A DNA stretch of 64,000 bases from Siphonodentalium dalli (Eukaryota; Mollusca; Scaphopoda; Gadilida; Siphonodentaliidae), in assembly GCA_032622095.1 (NCBI GenBank), contig CP136069.1, positions 37,486,194 to 37,550,193 on the forward strand, given 5' to 3'. Below, piece after piece: positions 55,560 through 64,000 of this stretch. The notes beneath the pieces were generated by a model that ran no database searches, had not been told where the DNA came from, and saw only the letters and a program-made list of their open reading frames with translations. Position 1 is the stretch's first letter. Each line of letters opens with the position of its first letter. The translations under genes and the position numbers were made by a program.

Positions 55560-56970
55560 ACTCAGTGGAGGGTTTTGTACACTAGTTTGGATGTATTGAG
55601 ATGCCAGTTAGTATATGATTTGTGACACCATTTGGTGGAGTGGGAACTCAATGGCTGGTTTGTGATATACTAGTTTTATGGTCTGGGTCACTCGCTGTGT
55701 GGTTTGTGACACCCATTGCATGGTTTGAGACACCAATTGGGTGGTTGGACACTCGATGTGGATATGAGACACATGTGTGGTGGGATGGGACACTAATTTG
55801 TCGCTTTGTTCACTGATTGGGCCATTGAATGGATTGAGACGACTTTTGGTAATTTGGGACACCTATTATATGAAATAGAGCTCTCCCCGGATGACGTGGG
55901 ACTCTAGTTGTGGGGTATTGTGTGCACATTAGACACTCTTTTCCTTTCGAACACTCGTTGGATGGTTTGGGACACGCGTTGTGTGGTTTGGGGCAATCAT
56001 TGGATGGATTGACCACTCGTATGGTTTGGAGCACTCGTTGGATGGCGAGGGACGCTTTGTGGTTTGGGACCAAACCTATGTGGTTTGGAACACAAATTGC
56101 ATTGTTTTAGGGCACTACCGTGCACTGTGATTTGTAAAAATCGTTGCAGGGTTGCGACACTAATCGGGTTGAGACACTCCTAGGATGCCTTGTGATACTA
56201 ATTGTGTGGGTAAGCACACCAGATTTGGTGGTTTTTGGACACCGGGTGTGGATATCGGACACACGAGTGGTTGAATGGGACACTAATTTGTCGACTGGTT
56301 CACAGATTGGTCCGTTGAATGGATTGAGACGACAGTTGGTGGTTTGGGACACCTGTTGTATGACATAGAACTCTCATCGGATGGCCCGGGACACTAGTTT
56401 TGGTGCATATTGGACTCTTTTCCTTTCGAACACTCGTTGGATGGTTTGGGACATCATTTGGTAGTTTGGGGCAATCATTGGATGGATTGACCCACTCGTT
56501 GTATGATTTAGAGCACTCGTCGGATGGTTAGGGACACTCATTTTGGGTAGTTTGGGACAAAACCTGTGTAGTTTGGAACACCAGTTCCATTGTTTGGGGC
56601 ACTACCATGGACTGTGGTTTGGAACAATCGTTGGAGGGTTGCGACAATAATCGGGTGAATTTATATGGCTTATGATGGCTTGTGATACTCATTGTGGGGG
56701 CTTGGACATCAGATGCATGGCTTGGGGGACTATGTGGGTTGGGAACCAGTTGCATGTGGTCTGGGGCACTACATTGTGGTTTGGGAAACTTGTTGGATGG
56801 ATTATTTACGATGTTTACTCGGGACAATATTTGAATTTGGTGCACCAGACGTATGGATTGGGATACTCATAGATTGATATTGGATCTAAGTAGGTGACTC
56901 AGTATATTATTTGGTACACTCGTTAGGTGGTTTGGGACACTCATTTTTATGTATTCTGAAACTAGTTGGT
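55560..56970 (-). repeat. degenerate inverted arm of element C
   Basis: Irregular units such as 'actcgttggatggtttggga' are the reverse complement of the degenerate edges of the left array (tcccaaaccatccaac). A roughly 520-bp internal duplication is seen (55620-56100 versus 56100-56600). Open frames are chance. Confidence 0.7.
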
Positions 56971-57569
56971 GGCTTTGTATTATGGCATATATACCACTAC
57001 TTATTGGCTATATATTTATTCGATATTTGAAGATTTAGTTTAAAAAGTTAGAAATTAAAAAAGCACTTCAATTGTTGACTTCTGATTGCCATTTTCGTCG
57101 TCATTTTTGAAATATCGGGTTATGACATACTATTATCGGTTAAAGATTGGACATCATGTATGGTGGCGCAACTGGCACCTACATGTATGGTGAAAGTTAC
57201 CGTAAAATGCTCTTTTTACTACTCCCGGTTGCCATTTTGTCCTCCATTTTTGATTATTTTAGTCAAATTGTGCATGAAATGACAAGCATATGCCATGGAA
57301 ACAAGAACAATGGGTTTTTGTTGTAAAGTTATGTAGTGAGTGGGGGTATAGGCCTACTCCCGGAAATGGCCGCCATATTGCCCGGTGCATACACTGGACG
57401 AGATCACATTTTAACGTCGAAATAGTTTGAGCAGACATCCTTACAAACAAAAAATGAATGAAGTTTAATCATGGATGGGGTATGCACATTGACCGGCCTG
57501 GTTCTCGGACTAAAATTTAAATTTTCATTTTCTTACATGTTTTCCTGCATTTTTTTTTACCCAAAAATA
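56971..57569. other. element C right subterminal region
   Basis: Contains 'tgccattttcgtcgtcattttt', 'ttgccattttgtcctccattttt' and 'ggaaatggccgccatattg', matching the left subterminal region inverted. No gene. Confidence 0.5.
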
Positions 57570-58188
57570 AAGAATTTTCCTCCCTGAAACGCGCGGAAAT
57601 TTTGGCGTTTTCGTTATATTTAGCAGTTATATTTACTGAATTGACCCCAAATAACAGCTTATTATAAATTTATTCCGATTTCACCTCAAAATTGTGCTGT
57701 GTAATCGACAGTATGTGCAAATCAAAATAAATTTTCTGGTTTTTGGGGGTACATTCAAAAACCCCTTCTGAAATGATAACGCCAGGGAATTTCGTTTCAG
57801 AAATTGTGTATCATCGATCAGTAAAGACTAGAGCACTATTAATACAAAACTCAGCTTTGTACTCGAAAGTGCAAATAGAAGTCATTTTTGGGGGTTTTGG
57901 GGGTACTATCAAAAACCCCCTTCTGAAATGAAAGCGCCAGGATATTTCGTTTCAGAAATTGTGTATTGTTGATCAGTGTTTTCTGGAGCACTAGTTATAT
58001 AAAAAATCAGCTTTGTACTCAAAAGTGCAAATAGAAGTCATTTTTGTGGGTTTTGTGGGGTCTCTGGCCCCTAAACGCCAGGAATGCGGAACTCAATAAA
58101 TCAGATTTCCTTAAACGTACCTGGGTGGAACAAATCTGGGGCATTAAACCTTTCGTATGCGATTGTGCAAATAGAACCCATCAGGCTC
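57570..58188 (-). repeat. right terminal inverted repeat of element C
   Basis: Inverted partner of 48930-49500. Includes two or three direct subrepeats with 'gtgcaaatagaagtcattttt' and 'gaaatgaaagcgccagg'. Confidence 0.75.
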
Positions 58189-58544
58189 TCGGATTAGGTG
58201 GCTAAACTGAAAGTAACTGAAATGACGAAACAACTCGTTTGGTATATCGGACATTCGGAGTATTGTGTCTTCAGAATAAAGGTACATCTACGTAACCTTA
58301 CGTATATAGATGTTGTTTTATCATAATTTCTACCATAGCTGTTTCGCTGAATAACTCAGATCGCAGTATATATGAAGCCATACATGTAATATGCAAATCG
58401 GTAGCTAATTTGCTAATGTCATGCTTATGTTAAATCCCTGCTACATGATTCGGGTATACCGTGAAGGTATACATATAAGATAATATGAATCATACGTGAC
58501 ACGTAGTGGAGCAACCACACATGCTGTATCCCGAATTTGCTTTT
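58189..58544. other. gene-free spacer
   Basis: No feature is visible. Confidence 0.4.
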
Positions 58545-61500
58545 CATCACCAACGCAGATCCCGTCATAAAATAATTAATGCTGCACCAGCACAGCTGCC
58601 GTCATGAAATGGTTAATGCTGCACCAATGCAGCTCACACCATGGAAGGGTTAATGCTGGACCAGCACAGCTACCCGTCATGAAAGGGTTAATGCTGCACC
58701 AGCACAGATCCCATCATAAAATAGTTAATGCTGCACCAACGCAGCTCCCGTCATGAAATAATTAATGCTGCACCAGCTCAGCTCCCGTCATGAGAGAGTT
58801 GATGCTGCACCAACGTAGCTCCCATCATCAAATAATTAATGCTGCACCAACGCAGCTCCCGTCATGAAAGAGTTAATGCTGCATCAACGCAGCTCCCATC
58901 ATCAAATAATTAATGCTGCACCACGCAGCTCCCGTCATGAAAGAGTTAATGCTGCACCAACGCAGCTCCCGTCATGAATGGGTTAATGCTGCACCAACGC
59001 AGCTCCCATCATCAAATATTTAATGCTGCACCAACGCAGCTCCCTTCATGAAATAACTAATGCTGCAACAACGCAACTGCCGTCATGGTCCCACCATGGA
59101 AGGGTTAATGCTGGACCAGCACAGCTACCCGTCATGAAAGGGTTAATGCTGCACCAGCACAGATCCCATCATAAAATAGTTAATGCTGCACCAACGCAGC
59201 TCCCGTCATGAAATAATTAATGCTGCACCAGCGCAGCTCCCGTCATGAATTAGTTAATGCTGCACCAACGCATCTGCCGTCATTAAATAATTAATGCTGC
59301 ACCAGCACAGATCCCGTCATGAAAGAATTAATGCTGCATCAGCGCAGCTCCCGTCATGAAAGGGTTAATATTGCACCAACACAGCTCCCGTCATAAAAAG
59401 GTTAATGCTGCACCAGCACAGCGCCCATCATGAAAGAATTAATGCTGCCCAACGCAGCTCCTGTCATGAAAGAATTAATGCTGTCCCAACGCAGCTCCCA
59501 TCATCAAATAACTAATGCTGCACCAACGCATCTCCCGTCATGAAATAATTAATGCTGCACCAGCGCAGCTCCCATCAGCAAATAATTAATGCTGCACCAA
59601 CGCAGCTCCCGTCATGAGAGTTAATGCTGCACCAACGCAGCTCCCGTCATGAAAGAGTTAATGCTGCACCAACGCAGCTCCCGTCATGAAATAATTAATG
59701 CTGCACCAGCGCAGCTCCCGTCATGAATTAGTTAATGCTGCACCAACGCAGCTGCCGTCATTAAATAATTAATGCTGCACCAGCACAGATCCCGTCATGA
59801 AAGAATTAATGCTGCATCAGCGCAGCTCCCGTCATGAAAGGGTTAATATTGCACCAACACAGCTCCCGTCATAAAAAGGTTAATGCTGCACCAGCACAGC
59901 TCCCATCATGAAAGAATTAATGCTGCCCAACGCAGCTCCTGTCATGAAAGAATTAATGCTGTCCCAACGCAGATCCCATCATCAAATAACTAATGCTGCA
60001 CCAACGCATCTCCCGTCATGAAATAATTAATGCTGCACCAGCGCAGCTCCCATCAGCAAATAATTAATGCTGCACCAACGCAGCTCCCGTCATGAGAGGT
60101 AATGCTGCACCAACGCAGCTCCCGTCATGAAAGAGTTAATGCTGCACCAACGCAGCTCCCGTCATGAAATAATTAATGCTGCACCAGCGCAGCTCCCGTC
60201 ATGAATTAGTTAATGCTGCACCAACGCAGCTGCAGTCATTAAATAATTAATGCTGCACCAGCACAGATCCCGTCATGAAAGAATTAATGCTGCATCAGCG
60301 CAGCTCCCGTCATGAAAGGGTTAATATTGCACCAACACAGCTCCCGTCATAAAAAGGTTAATGCTGCACCAGCACAGCTCCCATCATGAAAGAATTAATG
60401 CTGCCCAACGCAGCTCCTGTCATGAAAGAATTAATGCTGTCCCAACGCAGCTCCCATCATCAAATAATTAATGCTGCACCAACGCATCTCCCGTCATGAA
60501 ATAATTAATGCTGCACCAGCGCAGCTCCCATCAGCAAATAATTAATGCTGCACCAGCACAGATCCCGTCATGAAAGAATTAATGCTGCATCAGCGCAGCT
60601 CCCGTCATGAAAGGGTTAATATTGCACCAACACAGCTCCCGTCATAAAAAGGTTAATGCTGCACCAGCACAGCTCCCATCATGAAAGAATTAATGCTGCC
60701 CAACGCAGCTCCTGTCATGAAAGAATTAATGCTGTCCCAACGCAGCTCCCATCATCAAATAATTAATGCTGCACCAACGCATCTCCCGTCATGAAATAAT
60801 TAATGCTGCACCAGCGCAGCTCCCATCAGCAAATAATTAATGCTGCACCAACGCAGCTCCCGTCATGAAAGAGTTAATGCTGCACCAACGCAGCTCCCAT
60901 AATCAAATAATTAATGCTGCACTAACGCAGCTCCCGTCATGAAAGAGTTAATGTGCACCAACGCAGCTCCCGTCATGAAATAGTTAATGCTGCACCAACG
61001 CAGCTCCCGTCATGAAAGAGTTAATGCTGCACAATGCAGCTCCCATCATCAAATAATTAATGCTGCACCAACGCAGCTTCCGTCATGAAATAATTAATGC
61101 TGCACCAGCTCAGCTCCCGTCATGAAAGAGTTAATGCTGCACCAACGCAGCTCCCGTCATCAAATAATTAATGCTGCACCAGCGCAGCTCCCGTCATGAG
61201 AGAGTTAATGCTGCACCAACGCGTAGCTCCCATCATCAACGCAGCTCCCGTCATGAAATAATTAATGCTGCATCAGCGCAGCTCCCGCCATGAAATAGTT
61301 AATGCTGCACCAACTCGGGCTCCCATCATCAAATAATGAATGCTGCACCAACGCAGCTCCCTTCATGAAATAATTAATGCTGCACCAGCGCAGCTCCCGT
61401 CATGAAAGAGTTAATGCTGCACCAACGCAGCTCCCATCATCAAATATTTAATGCTGCACCAACGCAGCTCCCTTCATGAAATAACTAATCCCGCACCAAC

Positions 61501-61690
61501 TCAACTACCGTCATGGAAGGGTTAATGCTGCTCCAGCACAGCTCCCCGTCATGAAAGGGTTAATGCTGCCCAGCAGAGCTCCCGTCGTGAAATGGTTAAT
61601 GCTGCACCAGCACAGCTCCCGTAATAAAAACATTAATGCTGCACTAGCGCGTCTCCCATTGTGAAAGGGTTCATGTTGCACCTACGAAGC
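58545..61690 (+). repeat. 37-bp satellite with ~480-bp higher-order repeat
   Basis: The unit is GTTAATGCTGCACCAACGCA followed by GCTCCCGTCATGAAAGA (37 bp), about 84 copies. Variant units (CTGCCGTCATTAAATAATT, ATATTGCACCAACACAG, GCCCAACGCAGCTCC) recur in fixed order near 59270, 59750 and 60230, giving a higher-order period of about 480 bp. The unit resembles the tip of the MITE at 55339-55557. Confidence 0.9.
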
Positions 61691-61924
61691 CAACATGACG
61701 TAAATGACGTCATGAGCCGTGGCATTTCATCTCGTTGTTCCACTTCCGATTCCGCAATTTTAAACAGTTGCTAATCGGAAGTCACGTGTCAATTTCGCTA
61801 AATAGCATACACTCTTTCCTGAAAATCGTTCCATCGTATAGAAATATATATAGAAAAATTATATGATGTCATCATTCACACACGCCTTAGGTATAAACAC
61901 CCACAGGGGTGGTTGCTATTAGCT
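61691..61924. other. spacer
   Basis: No feature is visible apart from a decayed last satellite unit at its left edge. Confidence 0.4.
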
Positions 61925-62322
61925 GATGCGGCCGACTTCGTCCGGGCTATTTAGGGACTTCTTTGTGATCGCCTCCGTTTGTGCAGAATATACAGAGTCT
62001 GGACTTGTTTGTGGACGTTGCAAAATTGAGTCGGAAAACTATTGACAATGAGAGATTGATCTACTAATTCAAAGTGACAACGTTCAATAGTGAGCGAACA
62101 ACGTCGAAAAGTATTAGGAGAACGAATAAAAAAACTATTGTTCGATTGGTCCAGAAACATGCCTATATGAGCGTATATGAACGAGGTCAAGGTGAAGGTC
62201 AAGGACATGGTCGCACGTAAAATTTGACCCCCCCATATTGTTCCCTGGATCAAAGTAGGCCTACATACCAAATTTGAGTCGCATCGGTCGAGCAGTTTTC
62301 GAGTCTATAAAACACACACACA

Positions 62323-62356
<34 letters not shown>

Positions 62357-62425
62357 CATACATACATAAACACATACACACATATATACATACATACATA
62401 CGGAAGTTCCAAAATATAAAATGGA
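61925..62425 (+). mobile_element. non-autonomous RTE-like retroposon
   Basis: The head 'gcggccgacttcgtccggg' with a GC hairpin resembles the head at 4489. The 3' part reads 'accaaatttgagtcgcatcgg', 'tcgagcagttttcgagtc', followed by (ACAC) and (CATA)n repeats to about 62400. The phrase before the microsatellite is typical of RTE-type 3' ends. No coding part. Confidence 0.55.
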
Positions 62426-62770
62426 TGATATACTGTAAATTTCTCCGGTTATTATCTATGTATTGCCTGCAGTAAATAGTAATATGCCTCTCACTGGTCG
62501 CGATGTACTAAATTTTACGGCGTAACACACCACAAACATCCTCACGAAAAACAAATTAACGTCGTTACAAACACGATAAATACCATAGCGACCAAACAAT
62601 ACATTCCGTTGCGAACAGATACGTTCCGTGGTGATATGAGATACCTGCGTTGTGAACTCATTTTCTCAAAATAGCAAGAATAAGCGTCGTTTTCTCACAA
62701 CATTAAACGCCGTTGCTGTACGAAAATACACACCGTTGTCACCAGGATGATCACAGGCTGCAATAAGCGA
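62426..62770. other. gene-free spacer
   Basis: Several short 'cgttgy' phrases but no array or gene. Confidence 0.35.
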
Positions 62771-63002
62771 GATCACTGAGTCGCGGCCATATTTGATCCA
62801 TCTAGCCCCGCTCCGCGTATTAAGTGCTACAGGTCAAAGTTCTGGAGATGCATTCCATATATGGAAATCATGAATATTAATGATTCCATATATGAATTCA
62901 TGAATATTCAAATTTCCATTTATGGAATGCACCTCCAGAACTTTGACCTGTATCACTTGGGGAGGATGAATGTATCCAATATGGCCGCGACTCAGTGATA
63001 TC
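62771..63002. mobile_element. palindromic MITE (232 bp)
   Basis: Ends are GATCACTGAGTCGCGGCCAT and ATGGCCGCGACTCAGTGATATC. The inner inverted block ACAGGTCAAAGTTCTGGAG is followed by 'tgcattccat'. Near-complete palindrome without coding capacity. Confidence 0.75.
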
Positions 63003-63720
63003 GGTTATAGATACAAACCGACTCCGCATTTGATGTCCGGTTCGGCATTATATTATCCTCCGGTTCGATAGTACAAACACACTTTTTCGAATGTTTTGTT
63101 CTGTTTCTCAATAATGGACGAGTTACTGAATCCGATTTTGGCGTATCAGTCAGAATGATTTTCGTCACCAGAACACACCTACAATGACCGGAATACCAGA
63201 CAATTTAGTAATGGTATTAAGCTTCACAATTGTACTGTGTGCATCAGAAATTCAGGATATGTTGATGAAAAACTTGTAATACTTGTTGTCTCACTTTCAA
63301 TTATGTGATTTAAACGCCCCTACCATGTGAATAAATCATGGAAATATCATTTACATTTAAATATTAATCCGTTAATAGTTATCTTCCGTGAGATTTGCAA
63401 TAAAAAAGAGGAAAGTTTGTGCTGCATGATTACCATGCGAGGGGAGTTGTATCGCATCGCAATTTACAACAACATTAAAAACATAAAATGAAGCCCATGG
63501 AACAACTTTCAATGAAATAGATGTTGTATGGAGGCATGGTAAACATATTACATATCAGGTTTGGGTATAAGATCATAATAATATTTACATTAATTTTGGC
63601 AAATTTTATTATTCATTACCAAATAAAATTTTGCAGATCTCAAATCCAGATCTTGTCCAGTCGACAATATGTCTCTACAAGGGTGAGTTCTTTGATGTGC
63701 TACATGTATTATATTATAAA
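63003..63720. other. gene-free stretch
   Basis: No supported gene. A 102-codon open frame beginning near 63521 runs into the palindrome at 63721 and is hydrophobic by base composition. Confidence 0.35.
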
Positions 63721-63893
63721 GTTATTATACAATGTTGTGTACAGTATGTGTTTTTCTTGTACGAGTCCAGGTTGTGGTGCAAAGTCATACATGCATTGGA
63801 CGATACACGCAATGTTGAGTCCAATATGACTTTTCACCACAACGTGGACGAGTACAAGAAAAACACATACTGTACACAACATTATATAATGAC
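63721..63893. mobile_element. palindromic MITE (about 173 bp)
   Basis: Inverted arms: 'aatgttgtgtacagtatgtg', 'tttttcttgtac', 'gagtccaggttgtggtg', and their complements ending CACATACTGTACACAACATT. Loop near 63800. Confidence 0.75.
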
Positions 63894-63898
63894 ATTTT

Positions 63899-63953
63899 TA
63901 TTATCCATCTGTATGCTTATCCATAATATTATCCATCTGTATGCTTATCCATA
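63899..63953 (+). repeat. two 27-bp direct repeats
   Basis: TTATCCATCTGTATGCTTAT plus CCATA occurs twice in tandem. Confidence 0.8.
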
Positions 63954-64000
63954 GATTGGGAATAAAACGTTGTGGTTATTTTTGGTATTTCAGTGTCGGC

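Larger units (their letters stand above)
48930..58188. mobile_element. foldback element C, 9.3 kb, with 42-bp minisatellite arm
   Basis: Inverted ends of roughly 500-600 bp: left about 48930-49500, right about 57570-58188. Both carry GAGCCTG, 'ctatttgcacaatcgc', 'acgaaaggttt', 'ttaagttccgcattcctggcg' and 'gacttctatttgcactttt' in inverted order. Each end contains about three diverged ~160-bp direct subrepeats. Inside, 50440-55330 and 55560-56970 hold the same satellite in opposite orientation. The left arm is amplified to about 100 units. AAAATGGC-type motifs lie inside both ends. No target duplication or transposase was recognised. Confidence 0.7.

Noticed and set aside
58545-61690. Possible coding of 37-bp satellite
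   Set aside because: A 37-bp period is not a multiple of 3 and frames close quickly; only a 62-codon frame occurs.

Overview
This window looks like eukaryotic, animal-type intergenic DNA, most likely from a marine invertebrate; the species cannot be named from the sequence. It is AT-rich and has no operons, ribosome-binding sites or dense coding. It is packed with nested mobile-element debris: a 5'-truncated LINE, CR1/RTE-like retroposon pieces, TTAA-flanked MITEs, long foldback elements, many minisatellites and one virus-derived element. Only one host gene is suggested, by two phase-compatible exons.

Layout. 1-4.5 kb: diverged ~150-bp repeats interrupted by a palindromic TGTGTA-rich element. 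4.5-6.05 kb: two retroposon copies built of 122-bp repeats. 6.05-11.3 kb: mostly featureless. 11.3-13.6 kb: a four-copy ~485-bp tandem array and a short array. 15.6-21.4 kb: foldback element A, whose inverted arms are a degenerate satellite, invaded by a LINE that is flanked by 248-bp perfect direct repeats. 21.48-22.43 kb: a small element ending in a T-shaped three-way-junction palindrome. 23.44-27.56 kb: foldback element B with a 7-bp target duplication and a 16-bp inverted satellite core. 27.56-32 kb: MITEs and a small foldback. 32.5-40.7 kb: a candidate host gene with a 4-fold repeated first exon, a long intron carrying a 26-bp minisatellite, and a 206-nt exon.

41.055-47.859 kb is the most notable feature. 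It is a 6.8-kb almost perfectly palindromic element flanked by a 6-bp target duplication (AATACG), the target-duplication length typical of Polinton/Maverick elements. Each 3.2-kb arm encodes a 73-aa basic protein and a 567/574-aa protein that fuses a C2H2 zinc finger, an A32-like (FtsK/HerA-type) DNA-packaging ATPase and a C2HC finger. No polymerase, integrase, protease or capsid gene is visible, so if mobile it must depend on functions supplied in trans. An older, broken copy of the same ATPase family lies 0.7 kb to the right.

48.93-58.19 kb: foldback element C, whose left arm expanded into a 42-bp minisatellite (about 4.3 kb). This array is open in several frames on both strands only because 42 is divisible by 3. 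58.5-61.7 kb: a 37-bp satellite that resembles the tip of a MITE in the centre of element C. 61.9-64 kb: a retroposon piece and two palindromic MITEs.

A recurring theme is that satellites here appear to arise from the arms or tips of inverted-repeat elements. All similarity statements come from reading the window by eye; no database search was possible.
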